Assembly (NCBI GenBank): GCA_932521035.1
Contig: OW051495.1
Location: forward strand, 8,432,001 to 8,496,000
Reading direction: 5' to 3'
DNA length: 64,000 nt
From: Oscheius dolichura
Taxonomy: Eukaryota > Nematoda > Chromadorea > Rhabditida > Rhabditidae
The notes beneath the pieces were generated by a model. It was not told where the DNA came from. It saw nothing but the letters and a program-made list of their open reading frames with translations, and made no database searches. Every line of letters starts with the position of its first letter. Position 1 is the first letter of the stretch. A program made the position numbers and the translations under genes. Positions 31,987 to 44,048 of the stretch are shown in pieces.

Positions 31987-34016
31987 ATGGCTACTTTCGG
32001 AAGCATCTTCAGCTGTCTCTATGCCCTGATGGAATTGTGTCGGTATGGCAACCTCTTATTCCTGTGAGCAGCAATCCTTTATATTTAGAAAGCAGGAAGA
32101 AATTGGTTCGAACGCGAAGATATTTACCGTTGATTCCGAACCTGACCAATCTTTGGAAGAGAAAAAATTGGGGGAGATAACAGTTACCGAGAGGAAGAAA
32201 ATTGGTACTGCTATTAAGAAAGAAAGAAAACCTCGAAGGATAGGGAACCGGATTGTATGGAACGGAGCAGGCCGGGTTACTTACGAGGAAATATTCGAAT
32301 TTTTTGGAGTAAAGGAAGGAAACGAGGCCCAAGTCGGCACGATGGTTTCCAAGAGTCAGACGGATGTTGGAAATAGCAGTAGAAAAGAGAAGAAGACTCC
32401 CTCGATGTGGGATTACAGCCGCCGCTGTCTGCCGAAAGAGTTTGTCGGCTTGGACCGGGGAACATTTCTGATGGAACCAGTAGGAATGAATCTCTGCTTC
32501 TTGGAAACTCACGTGCTGATCAAAATCTGCTCAATGGTTGGTCATTTTCAACTTTATTTTCTCTAAAAATTAATTTCCAGCTGTCCGTATTTGATTTTCT
32601 GGAATTATCTCTGACTTGCCGATTCCTCCATTGGAGGATGTTTACCTTCTGTAAATGCTATGTTCCGAATATAGTGCAGATGGAAATTATGGACAATAAG
32701 TTATACAGCAGTACCGAGTATCATGACATGCCAAAGATGGTTTATTTTCTCGACGATGATCCTTCTAAATATAACGGCCCATTACACGAAGAGAGCAAGC
32801 AATTCTACTCCAAAGAGCAAGGTCTCCGTGGATTCTTTGTTCTTCAACCAAATTGCATCAAGAAACCCTTCATTTTCATCAGACTAGAATTAAGTATCGG
32901 TGTGGGTTTCTTTTCTCTCTTGGCGTCAATTCATTCAAATTTTCAGCTGGTCTTTTATGAAAAAGCCGACTTAGAAAGATGCCTGTCCTTTGTCCGTCCT
33001 CTCCGCCGATATACAACATATCTAAACGTTCTTCTCTATAAATTCCCTTTTATTCCGAATTACGCGAGCGGGAGGAGTGATATTTCATGGTGGATAGCAA
33101 AACACGAGCCATTTTTCAACTTTTCAGCTTTTAATGATTTTCTAAAGGTATCGTTTTCATTTAACCGGATGATGTTGATTTGTTTTTAGGATGTGAAGGC
33201 AACTGCTCTTAAGACGACATGTGCATTAAATCTCTTAAAGGCAAAAGATTTTATATACTCGAAATGCCCCTATGTACGTGAGGTATGTGACAATCTGCTT
33301 CATTTAAGAGTTCCTACTGGGATCAGCCCTACTCCACTCTTCCATAAGTCTTAATTAATTCCACTGGCTGTTTAATGCAATTCTCTTTTCAGATAGAACA
33401 GATAATTATTTGTGCATTTTTGGATGAAAATCTCCCATATACTCACGCTCTACAGGATATCGTATTTCTTAATAGTGTTGGGGTATATATAGACCCTACA
33501 GATGTCTCCGTGATACGCACTTTGAACGAATTTTTTTATGGTTCAAGGAATTTGGACTTGCATATCTATGCCTTTTTTCATCCAGCTGGGCTGCACAATA
33601 GATATACTCTGTATGACAATGACCTCCGACTCTAATCCAAAGTTTTGTTCAGATTGGAATATCTTTTTACCAAATATGATAGTTTCGAAGAATATTACGA
33701 CAATACTACTAAATCTCATGTTTGGTACGCTACAATAACGACAGAAGAGACCGGACGGAGGCATATTTTGAGAATTTCCAAAGACCCTCGTAATGATTCG
33801 CTTGCTTCTGTTTTTATCGCAAGAGAAGAGATATTCTGTGACAACACGAACATGATGTGCCATCGTGTCTGTACCTGCTATGTAGAGAATAAATTAAACA
33901 GATATAGAAAAGAGAGACGCGTTGAAAACCGGGTGCGGAGGATTATGCCGGTTGTGGAAAGGGACAGCGAAAATAACGAGGAAGATGATGAACAAGTTCA
34001 AGAGATGCAGGGATAA
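31987..34016 (+). CDS. F-box protein with acidic C-terminus
   Basis: Seven exons (31987..32042, 32089..32536, 32581..32901, 32947..33147, 33190..33282, 33393..33610, 33653..34016) give 566 aa, all phases consistent. Residues 1-150 are charged and probably disordered. An F-box spans about 160-205: LIKICSM joined over an intron to LSVFDFLELSLTCRFLHW. A helical/mixed region of about 240 residues follows (PFIPNYASGRSDISWW, ALQDIVFLNSVGVYIDPTD). Then comes a compact module EYLFTKYDSFEEYY ... TTEETGRRHILRI and an acidic tail (SENNEEDDEQVQE). It is expected to be an SCF substrate adaptor; nematodes have hundreds of such fast-evolving genes. The C-terminal module recurs at 63011-63359. Confidence 0.75.
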
Positions 34017-35084
34017 GCAGAGAAAATGGAAATAATCGACAGCCGAGAAGAATGATCAGTTACTAGGAACAAATAAATATTCCGTCACTTTTTTTGTTTT
34101 TTTTTTTTTTATTTTGGAGTGGTATGGGTTCAAATGGTAGGCGGCAAGTTATTCCATGCAACCGCTATTAGGCTTTGAGGTTCCGATAGCGACCGATAAA
34201 ATAAAGGAAAACAGAGACTATATTTAACTAGAGGGGGCTATTCAACTTGTGGTAGTACTGTAGGTCTTCTCCCTTCAGGTTTTGGTGTTTCATTTTCCAG
34301 TTGATGCCGAAGGCGGTTATAGTAGTCTTCGGTCTTCGCTTTTTTTTTCTCGGTTTCCAAATGCCGCCCCATTGTATCTACTATACTGACTGTAGGGGTA
34401 CGGTAATTTCTTCTGAACGCCTGGTGAAGAGATTTTACGTACTTGATTAAACTTACCCTGGTGGCTTTCAAATTTTCCGAGATTGGGAACCGACAGCTGG
34501 TACGGCGTGTATTCTCATTTTAGTTGTTCTATTTTGTTGTTGACAATGACAACAAGGACCATTACTGTGCATCTTTTGCTAAATGAATTTTTATCATTAC
34601 TAAAGCTTGGCAGATCTACCATTTCATCGGGTAGTTCCGAACCCCACGAGATATCAATATTGGGGCGTTCTCCTTGTTCAACTTTTTTATTTGAAAATAC
34701 TAAATTTTGCTTCATTGCCATATGGCAATCTTCTTTCGGAATACCCATAAGTATCGGCTTGTTTGAATAGAAGAAGGAACAAGGGAGTTGTGCTATTTCA
34801 ATGGACCAATCTACAGAGGATGAAATGAAAACCCCAGTGAATTCTTCCCTAGGTCCTTCCTCACAATACAGACCCTCGATCGCGGTTACTTCACTTCAAC
34901 AGTTTACTTTGGTTTCTACTTTCCAAGCCACTAGTTATGTGCAGATTTGACCTTTCCATATTGTTCTTTTCTGAACCATACATGACCTTTTATTTCAGAT
35001 TTTCATAAGCAAAGCAGGTGCACTGGTGTCAGCCATAAATTTCAGATGCTTTAAGCTACCGCCTCACCTTTCTTGTTTTCAGAG
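34017..35084. other. intergenic; weak minus-strand exon candidate
   Basis: On the minus strand 34238-34471 reads as a basic/acidic helical stretch (SLIKYVKSLHQAFRRNY to LRHQLENETPKPEG) that could be a last exon, but no upstream exon can be joined with confidence. Nothing else seen. Confidence 0.3.
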
Positions 35085-36234
35085 ATGTTTATTGATTCTA
35101 TTATTGCATCACCCTTATCAATTGTATTCCAATTGGAAACATTATTAGCAACTATTATTAATGCTGCCCTCATCTACATTGTCTACAAATATACGCCTTT
35201 AAAGATGAAAGATTATCGTCTAATTTTAATAATTATGGCGGTAGGCTACATCTTAAATGAACGCGTCATGAATCAAAGGTTTGCCAACTTCTTATTGGAC
35301 AGTATGGACCTGGCTGCGCTCCTGAGTATTTGTATCCGTTGCCGGTAGTTCGGGTTAATGGTTATTTCAAATTTGGTGGAAGTTATGGTGGAGCTTTTTC
35401 GGTATATTACTTACAGTTTTGGTATAATATTGGCCATTTGTTTAGCTGATTCAACTTGTCTATTTTTATGCAAGCAGTGGTTTTTCTGTGCTTGGATGGT
35501 CATTATTTCGCTATTACACCCTAACCCATCAGAAATTTCACTTGAAGACCCGTTACTATGTGCTGTTTCACATTATTGTTGGATTTGTTGTTATCTCATT
35601 AGGAATGTTTATTAGCCAATATTTTCTACAAAGCAAAGATGTCTGGATACCGAGAGAAATTCTAGTAATTCGAGGGTTTAGGAATTTCTAGTGTATACGA
35701 AATCCCGCGGATATTCTGTTAACGAAATTGATTTTGAGAACGACGTGCTTGCTATACTCAACGTTGACTCGCCATATTGCGTACCAATTTGTTTGTTTTT
35801 TAAATTAATAACCTACCTTTTTTTCAGTTCTCTTCGCCACCTCCGTAATAATATCAGTTGCTATTTTGAACAACTTATTCAATCTATTAACCCATCGACA
35901 TATGAGACGTTATTTCTCGATTGTTCAAATGAGCAAGGTCCAATATAAGCAACAAAAGAGAATGACAGCTCTATTAGTCGGCCAAGGTTCTTTACCTCTC
36001 CTGATTCCAGCAATTATGGCATGCATTTTATCGACAAGCATCTCTGGGATGATGCATGGACAACCGCCTTCGACGCTGGTGTGGGACTTGACACTTTGCA
36101 CTGTTATGTTGTATCCCGTACTTAGCCCTATTCTTACTGTAGCCCTTACCAAACCCTATTACACCCCGTTAACAAATATTTTGAGAATAATAGCTTTCAA
36201 ACGGGAGGCGTCTCTGTCGATAATAAAATTTTGA
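35085..36234 (+). CDS. Srh-type chemoreceptor D3, intact
   Basis: Five exons (35085..35240, 35279..35401, 35446..35640, 35682..35790, 35828..36234) give 329 aa, total divisible by three. TM1 with loop is LIYIVYKYTPLKMKDYR. TM3-loop has SLFRYYTLTHQKFHLKTRYY. The pre-TM6 motif is YKQQKRMTALLVGQGSLPLL. The tail follows TKPYYTPLTNILR. Some splice sites are weak (GTCTGG donor after exon 3). It is the only copy of this subfamily here without a disabling change; D1, D2 and the fragment at 41330 are dead or partial. Confidence 0.75.
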
Positions 36235-36743
36235 TCCGGAGGATATTCTTTACACAGACTCCAATTCAATTAAAAAAGCGCTGGAATGTATACTGAGATC
36301 ACCAAGGCAGACAAAACTGGTGAGCGCTGCTATATGGACCGAAGATCAGAAAGCAATGAGGTGTCTGATCAGTAATAGTCGTTCTCGACTAGACTTGACT
36401 AACTAAACTTTTATAAAGGCAAGAGAAGGCCACAAAAACTCATATCACTTCCGCGAGCTCGTTTCCTAGATTCGCATTACACGTTTGACAAATAAGTTAG
36501 TCTCGATGCAACGAAAAAAACTAGAATTAGGCAGCAATTTGTTCCCCGTTCATTAATATGATTGGCGCGATGTTTTCTAACAGATTGCACAAAAGGATTA
36601 TAATCGGTTTTCAATTTCAGTTCAAAACAGACGAGGTTTCCTGTTGACTAAGTATACCTTGATAGTAATTTCAAAAAACACCTGCACACTTTGAATTATT
36701 CAGCCGCTTGGTCGGCTCACTCTCAGAGTTTCATTGCTCACAA
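36235..36743. other. intergenic, nothing recognised
   Basis: Between D3 and paralogue B. No exon or repeat supported. Confidence 0.45.
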
Positions 36744-39420
36744 ATGACCACATGCCCGCCAATTGTTTTACAATACCCTATAGTAGATGTCATCTTTACT
36801 GTCTGCACTGTATTTAGCCTCATTCTCAATCCATTTATAATCTACTGCATAATTTGGAAATCTACAAAACATATGAAAACCTATCGCTGGTTTCTACTGT
36901 ATCAGCAGCTTCTTTCCTTTGCTAGCGATATCATGGTAGCCCGCCATTGTTTTCTAAATAAAGTCCCTTTCTAGCTTACTTTCGGAGCGAAACCGAGGAT
37001 ACTTAACCCTATTGCTCTAGCTCATATTAATGGCATCTTAAATTATCTACCTTCTAATATGATAGCCTGTATACTAATGTTATTAGTTGAATTTAAAATG
37101 ATCGGCGTTGTTCATCTGTTTCATTTTCGTTATACAGCAACCTCAAGAACCAAAAAACTATTTTCTCTACCATATATTGTATATTTTGTGATAGTTTATT
37201 GTGGTGCGTTAATATGCCCGACTGCTATTATCTTCACGCCTTGCAATAAGGATGTTCTCCTCGGTTATCATAAGGTAAGGTGGATTGCAGCGGGACCAGT
37301 GGCAGCCAGACTGCCAGATGGGCGGGTATATGGGCAAAGCGGGCCAACACTACTAGTTACCAGGTAACTGCCCGACCTGGTTACCAGATGAGGTACCTGG
37401 TGAGGTTACCATCCCGACCGGTAACCTATTGAAATTAGTTACCAGGTTACCGGTCGGGGTTACCAAATCTAGAAAAAGTTACCAAATCTAAAAATAGCAA
37501 TTTCTTTGATTTTGATGACAACTCACCTTGTTTGTACTCTTTTTTGGTCGTGCATATCACTTTTTTACATAATTTTTACTAGTAAAAATATCTAGAGATC
37601 ACAGGGAATCCGAGGCAGTTATTTATATCTCATGAGGTGTATTGCATCAAAAGTTATAAGAACAAATATAGCAAAAGTGAATTTTTTCAATTGCAAAAAA
37701 TCAAACGTGGCACATATCTAGTACTAACTTATACGCCGCCGTTACTCTTTGATGAATATTATTTCATGTATCTCTTTTTATTTCCACTTTGATATATATG
37801 TTTCTATATCAGAAAAATACGGGGAAAAAGATAGGACAGGTTAGAACGCTTGAGATGCAGCTCAACATGAGAAATATTCATAAAATGATTAATTTACCTT
37901 GCTCTCGTTATTATTGTATCAAATCAATTCACGTAATGTTTTTTATATGATTTTTGTTGATTTTTACACTAAACATAGCCTAAACCTATTTTAGAAAGCA
38001 AGTACGGCTCATAGTAATATAAATTGAGTGAAAGCGGATTGTAATTTATTCCCATCATCATTTTTCTTTATAAAAACGTTATTTCTTTTATAATTGTGTA
38101 TATGCTTAGTGTTCCCGTATCAGAAAAAATCAGGGAACAATACTAGATAGGTTAGATGTCACAGTAACAAATACTAATTCAGAAATAGTCAGGAATCAAT
38201 TTTAGAATTTCGCTGAGTAATCCTTTGATGCTCTCCTTATTTATATCCTTCTAACTAATTGTATATGCACCCATAATGATGTATTAGGTAATATTTGTGT
38301 AGAATAATGCCTGAAAAAGCTAAAAAATAAAAGCAAAAATGTGAAAATGCAATAGATTCGAACCTTACTAATTAGATTTCTACTCGAGCATCAATCCATT
38401 GAGCTGCGTATACGCTTAGGATTTTTAGAAAATAGATAATCAATTTTTTTTATTTGCGCACAACTTTTAGCCTTCTTTCTTCTATTGCCACGAAATGTAC
38501 TGTTATATTTACTTATATTCATATGTTTCTCGATCAAAAAAGTTGTGGGGAAGAAGGCTGCGTAGGTTAGAATGCCTGGAATGAAGGAAAACAGGAGATA
38601 TACTCATAAAACCGTTTCAGTTCTGTACGCATAACTTATCTTGTCTCAAATCAAATTGGTAACTGGTTACTGGTAACTAGTAGTGTTCGCCGGCAAAGCG
38701 CCTGCTTTTGGGCGTAAACGGGCGTTTGTGTCCGTATCTCGGGTACTTCCTAGCCAATTTCAAAAATTCAAAGACCACCTTGGAGAACACGTCAAGGCGA
38801 TTGTAACGAGCCCAGTCACAGCTGAAACGGACCGATAACGAATCTGTAGCGCGTCGAGCGTCGGACGGTTACCGTGGAGACTTTTTAAAAATGAATCTTT
38901 ATCTTTTCATTTCAGAAATACACATGCGTCACGATGGAATTGATCTCCGTACCTGGAGTCTACGCCATGTCACGAATAGAGGCTTTGGTATATGTGGTTA
39001 TACCCGTGGGGCTGCTTAGCGCCTTCTTCACTGTAGCACTACTTTTTCTCATAATACAAAGCTACCGATCTATCAATGCTAAAATAATGTCGGCAAAGCT
39101 AAAAGATCTTCAACGGCGTTTTCTTCGGCAACTGATATTTCAAGCGGGTATTCCAATGTTTCTTGTCTGCATACCGGCTTTTGAACTTATTTATACCTTT
39201 TCATATGAGGTATTCGGATACATTTGTAAGTTAAAAGCTATCCTACAATAGATATGAGAAATAATTTTCAGGGGTAGCTGACCTGTTCATTATTTTCTCA
39301 GGAGCATATGGATCTGTTAGCGCTACAGTACTGCTTGTCTGCAATGCTTCGTACTATAATTGGATAACCCGGCATTTTTCAATGATGACACCCAAAGTAC
39401 AATCTTTGTCACGCCAATAA
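36744..39420 (+). CDS. Srh/Str-type chemoreceptor, paralogue B, with transposon in intron
   Basis: Exons 36744..36935, 36975..37274, 38916..39225 and 39272..39420 give 316 aa, phases consistent. Motifs as in paralogues A and C (IWKSTKHMKTYRW, HLFHFRYTATSR, LQRRFLRQLIFQAGIPMF). Intron 2 is 1,641 nt, against 115 nt in A and 42 nt in C, because a 1,350-bp Mutator-like element sits in it. The coding frame is intact. Whether the long intron is still spliced cleanly is unknown. Confidence 0.78.
37342..38691. mobile_element. Mutator-like non-autonomous element, 1,350 bp
   Basis: Inverted ends GGCCAACACTACTAGTTACC / GGCGAACACTACTAGTTACC are flanked by a perfect 9-bp direct repeat GGCAAAGCG (37333-37341 and 38692-38700). 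The left end is rich in GGTTACC/GGTAACC sub-repeats. No transposase ORF. The interior is AT-rich and includes a tRNA-like module. Confidence 0.75.
38288..38412 (-). repeat. tRNA-like SINE module inside the Mutator-like element
   Basis: On the minus strand: TACGCAGCTCAATGGATTG (A-box side), GGTTCGAATC (perfect B box), then CACATTTTTGCTTTTATTTTT. Same plan and tail as the modules at 15 kb and 27.4 kb. Confidence 0.5.
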
Positions 39421-39559
39421 CAAATAAAACATCCAAAATTAACCTAGCACGTAATAAACTGGTATTCCTCTTGTGGGGGGTGAATAAGCTTCCCAAGTGA
39501 TCTCCCGCCCCCATTTCTCTGCTGCCGACGTTTGCCGAATTCAACACGTGTTGCTGCTA

Positions 39560-40050
39560 ATCCGCAGTCCTGCAGTCTTGACAAAGAACAAACGCCCGAG
39601 TCTCTAGCCGGACTGGACCATCGTGATACCGTACGCTACAATGGATTTCAAAACCTACCTGGCCGACTTCTACCAACAGTAGTAGCAATCAAATCAGCAG
39701 TTATGGATGCGGATTCCCTCTCCCCCGTCGACTTAGCCACCTGGCAGAGTACCCACCTACCACCTTTTCGGGGGACAAGGGGCAAGAGGTTTCCCTCGCA
39801 TGATACACGTCATGGAAATAAAAGTGTAAATTGTCATGATCTCTAAAAGACAGCGGGGAAAACGGAATCGAAAGTTTTTTATCACAATCCCCATAAGACA
39901 TTTTTATTCAGCGTAATGCACACTCAAAAGAATGAGAGAAAAGAACACAAGCTCTCCTTAATTGATCTGGTCTTTATTAGTAAAAAACACCTGGGTTCTC
40001 AGAAGTATTCAGTCGCGTTACCTCCTCACGCTCGTGCTCACTGGTTACAA
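39560..40050. repeat. upstream flank of paralogue C, inverted copy of 10911-11430
   Basis: Carries the same blocks as 10911-11430 in opposite orientation, continuing into the first exon of paralogue C. With the genes themselves the duplication spans about 1.7 kb per arm, 28 kb apart. Confidence 0.8.
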
Positions 40051-41279
40051 ATGATTGCATGCCCGCCGATCCATTTAGATAATTCCACTGTGGATGTCAT
40101 TTTCAACATTTGTACTGTATTTAACCTCATTCTCAATCCATTTATAATCTACTGCATAGTATGGAAATCTACGAAACATATGAAAACCTATCGCTGGTTC
40201 TTACTGCATCAACAACTTCTTTCCTTTGCTGGTGACCTCATGGTAACCCGTTTTCATTTTAAAATAACACTTTGTTAGTTAACCTTTGGAACCAAGCCAA
40301 TGGTAATTATACCGTTGCCTATAGGACACATGAGAGGGATATTAACCTTTCTACCTTCCAATATGATGCTCTCTGTACTCGCCGTGCTAGACATAATTAA
40401 AATGATCGCCACTATTCATCTGTTTCATTTCCGTTATACAGCTACCACGACGGCTCAAAAACTCTTCCCATTATCTCATATTGTTTTATTTACAATATTT
40501 TATTCTGTTGGATTTATTTGCCCGACATATTTTATGCTCACTCCTAGCGATAGGAATGCTTTGGTGGATTATCACCAGGTAAGGGAAGGCGGGGGAACAG
40601 GGGCAGTCCTGTCTATTTAGGAATATGCATGCATCACATTCGAACTAATTTCTGCTCCAGGAATGTATGGATTGCCACGATTTCAAGCTACAATATACGT
40701 GGTTATACCTATATTCACTCTTTCTATCGCCTTCATTGTAACAGTGATTGTTTTCGTAACACAAAGCTATCGTGCTATAAATTCCAAAACAATGTCTGTC
40801 AAATTAAAAACCCTTCAACGACGCTTCCTTCGCCAGTTGCTGTTTCAAGCCGGAATTCCGATGCTGCTGATCTGCGTGCCTACCATAGGAGTGGCATACG
40901 CCTATTGGCATCAGCTGTTTGGATGCATTTGTGAGTGATATAGTCCGTTTTAGTCCGTAAAGGATACGTCACGAGTTCAAATTTCGCGGGGCATCTCCGC
41001 TGCGGGACTATGTTGGAAGAAAGCTGGTCCCACAGCGGAGGCGCCTTAACATATCTTTAAATCCCGTGACATATCTGTTAGAAACCAACTCTTGTACAAT
41101 ATAAAATTAGATAATTTTTAGGGGTAGCTGATCTTCTGCTCATTTTTACAGGAGCATATGGATTTATCAGCGCTACGGTACTACTTGTCTGCAATCCTTC
41201 CTATTACAATTGGATAACCAAACCTTTTTCGAAAGCCTTGCCTAAACCTAAAATACATTCACTGCCTGTTGTGTATTAA
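40051..41279 (+). CDS. Srh/Str-type chemoreceptor, paralogue C
   Basis: Exons 40051..40242, 40279..40578, 40621..40930 and 41122..41279 give 319 aa; lengths 192/300/310/158 equal those of paralogue A. Seven hydrophobic segments, the pre-TM6 LQRRFLRQLLFQAGIPML and tail NPSYYNWITKPF are clear. Exon 1 starts MIACPPIH like A, but exon 2 is much more diverged from A than B is. Intron 3 holds a hairpin (CTCCGCTGCGGGAC / GTCCCACAGCGGAG). Intact. Confidence 0.8.
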
Positions 41280-41329
41280 CAATATTAAAGGTTGAAAATT
41301 ACCGAATAAAAAGGTACAGTCATCAAGTT

Positions 41330-41464
41330 GTTATGTGCCTAGTGTTCGGCCTGTTCCTTACTCTTGTCCTTACCAAACCCTATTATACTTCTTTGAATTC
41401 CATACTGGGAATAACGGCCTTTACAAGACGGCAACCTAGTCCTTCTGCATCAATAACAATTTGA
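41330..41464 (+). pseudogene. C-terminal fragment of a D-type receptor
   Basis: One open stretch reads LTLVLTKPYYTSLNSILGI and on to a stop at about 41464, matching the TM7 end and tail of D1-D3 (TVALTKPYYTPLTNILRI in D3). No upstream exons exist; paralogue C ends 50 bp before it. A remnant of a deleted or recombined gene. Confidence 0.65.
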
Positions 41465-41662
41465 AGCACACCTTTTTTTCAACGATTTCTTCCCCCGATA
41501 CTCTGATTCGCCCCCTATTGACGCCAATCTCCTCCGATGTCCGAAAGGAATACCCCCTGTTGTTATTCAAAAGTCCAACCAATGGGCAGCTGTTCCTTGT
41601 TTTGTTGTTTTCATTTTTAGCGTTTATAAGACGCATCACCCTGCGATATCAGCCAAACAACC

Positions 41663-41922
41663 ATGCTCTTCTCTCTTCGCCGTCTATTCGTGTTTCTCCT
41701 AATCCTGGCTCTTACCGGAAGCGCTTTAGGCAAGCTATGCAAGACTAATAACGACTGCCCTGTAAGTTTCTCTCTTTTTATTTAGAGGATCAAAAATTCT
41801 AGGGAGATGAAGTCTGCGCCCCTGAAACTGACATGGGGATGGAAATCTGGGAGTGCAACACTGCTCCGATGGAAGACAAAGTGATGGCAGCTCAGGATCC
41901 TCTCCATGGAAAGCAGCAGTGA
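41663..41922 (+). CDS. small Cys-containing secreted protein
   Basis: Two exons, 41663..41761 and 41803..41922, give 72 aa. A strong signal peptide (RRLFVFLLILALTGSALG) precedes KLCKTNNDCPGDEVCAP and WECNT, four cysteines in a C-x6-C-x4-C spacing plus one. The tail is MAAQDPLHGKQQ. AATAAA lies about 40 bp after the stop. Size and Cys spacing resemble knottin-like or EB-module-like secreted peptides, but four cysteines are few. Function unknown. Confidence 0.65.
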
Positions 41923-42067
41923 GACTTTTTCTCTTGATGACAATTTGTCCATTTTGACCTAATAAAAGCGATTTTTCTCTATAAGACGTCTTTTAAAGCA
42001 TAATTTATTACAGTAATTAGAGGTAAAAAAGCAAATGTGACCTTGGAATTCCCTGAGATCTCCGAGT

Positions 42068-44048
42068 TTAATACTGTTTCATCCACCTGAAGACAATAGC
42101 CCAAATAATAGCTCCCAGAGCGGCTATGCTCCAATTTATTATCCAGAAAATAGTTGGCCCCGCGTTGGTGAACGTTTCCCTGAACCATCGGCCTACTTGC
42201 CGCTTTGAAAACAATCTTACGACACGTATATGGGACCTCCAACATTGACAATGTCGTCCACAAGCACTATCAGGCCTTGCATTAGACTCTAACAAAAGAA
42301 ACCGTGGACCATTTGAGGGGAAACGAACCTGGTTAGCTTCTCCGACAACTTTGGAATAAATAGAATCTGTGGCAATTGTTCCCGTTGGAAGGGCGAAGCC
42401 CGTAGCCACCATGATAACTATCATCCAGAGCCAGACATTTGGCACACTGGTTGTGGGACACCATTTGAATTCAGAGGGATCACAGCCCGTTCTGGAGGTT
42501 TCTGGAAAAAATAACAACGTCTAGAAAAGAGGAAGACTCTTCCTTACCGTTGTAGGGAGCTGTTTCTTGACTAATAAATGGGTAAGGATAGGCAATAAGA
42601 TACATGATGACCGTGAGGAGAAAGGAGATCGCCAGGACTGATCGAGATCGAAGCCTAAACAACGCGGTTATCCTTTATCTGGTTTTCCAATTTGTGCAAA
42701 AAGGTATAAATTTACATTTTGGTCAGTGGAGTAGCCATAAAGATAATGGAAGTAATAATTGCCAATATTCCAACAGATCCCATTCCGGCTGACATCCAGG
42801 TAACCGTTTCTCTGCTGCTCATTCCCCAAACGGATATACACATCGGAGAAATGACTCTGAAGATATGAATAGGGAAAATTAAAGAAGCAACTTACTGTGT
42901 AATGGTACTCAAGACTGTATTGAGAGTCAGTCTCTCGAAAAGCACAATGAAGACAAAGATCCAGGGAACATTCAAGGAGCGGACGGTGTTCCACTTCTCC
43001 TTGATGACAGTCCATGAAAATGGTGCTTCAAAATCTTCAAAGAATGCAGAAAATAGTCGTAACAATTGTAAGCTTACTCTTCTTTTGTTTTTCCATTTCC
43101 GGTAGGCCGAAAATGATCAAAGGCACTGTTAGGACGTTCAATAGTGTAGCTACCCAAATAGGAGCAGAGAAAAGGTTGAAATAAATTCCATGAACCACTT
43201 TCAGCCCAGGATAATTTATCATAGAGAAGGCCAATTGGATTACTGTAAAAATGAAGTGGTTATCTGCTGAATAAAAGGAACTTGCATGGTCCTGCAACGA
43301 AGGAAAGGACATTAGCCAGGGAGATAACAGCACAGGCGCGAGGGCGGTCCACTTCGGAACTGTTCAAGACGATGTAAATTCGAATAACTACTGTACTACC
43401 TAAAAGACTAGATATAGAGTGGGGAGGGCTTACTGGCAGCAATGGAGAAAATCATGTAGCAGGCAAACATGACAAAGCGTCTATTTGCGGGGAAGAGCTC
43501 CACCATAATGTACAGAATTGAACCCAAGGTGGCAAGAATGCGACCGATGATTAGAGGCCATCTGAAATGCGCTCCATTGTTTACTCTGTCTCTTTTATCA
43601 GCAAAACATTTTTAGAAACTGGGTGAAATTCTCACTTGACAGTTTGGAATCTATAGTTCCACAAAGAAAATACAATTGAAAAGATGACATGCCCCCAGCT
43701 CGCAATTGTAAGAGCAGTCCCGAAGAAATTCAACGAGGCGTCTCTGTCTATCTGAGATTTACCCATCATAATTTTTTTACATCTAAAAACCTACAGTATG
43801 CATGTAAGGCCATTCAGAAAGAGAGGTCAGTGCCGCTTCTATTCCGCAAAGGAAATAAATCAATCCAGAGACTAGGATAGGTCTCCATTTTGTTGTAACT
43901 TGAGCTGAAAGGACTACAAATTAGAAGAGAAAGGACGAGTCTTACCTTTGAGTGGATTGATTGTTTCCTCCTCTTTGATGAGATCCTTTTTCGAGTAGGC
44001 CACTATTTCAATTGAATCAGCATTTGGAAGTTGAATTTCATTTTCCAT
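42068..44048 (-). CDS. MFSD8/CLN7-like major facilitator transporter
   Basis: Twelve exons (complement 43946..44048, 43795..43904, 43636..43751, 43434..43561, 43286..43399, 43078..43242, 42896..43034, 42716..42856, 42548..42654, 42329..42501, 42221..42288, 42068..42179) give 491 aa with all phases matching. Twelve membrane segments can be traced. The ANVLSFVAGPLIQLAFSM and APIWVATLLNVLTVPL pair and ATDSIYSKVVGEANQ with GLIVLVDDIVNVGGPIYV fit the CLN7/MFSD8-related nematode MFS group (lysosomal or vesicular in animals). The N-terminus carries acidic/hydrophobic sorting-like residues. The intron after GPL uses a GC donor (GCAAGT) that the phase requires. Substrate unknown. Confidence 0.82.
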
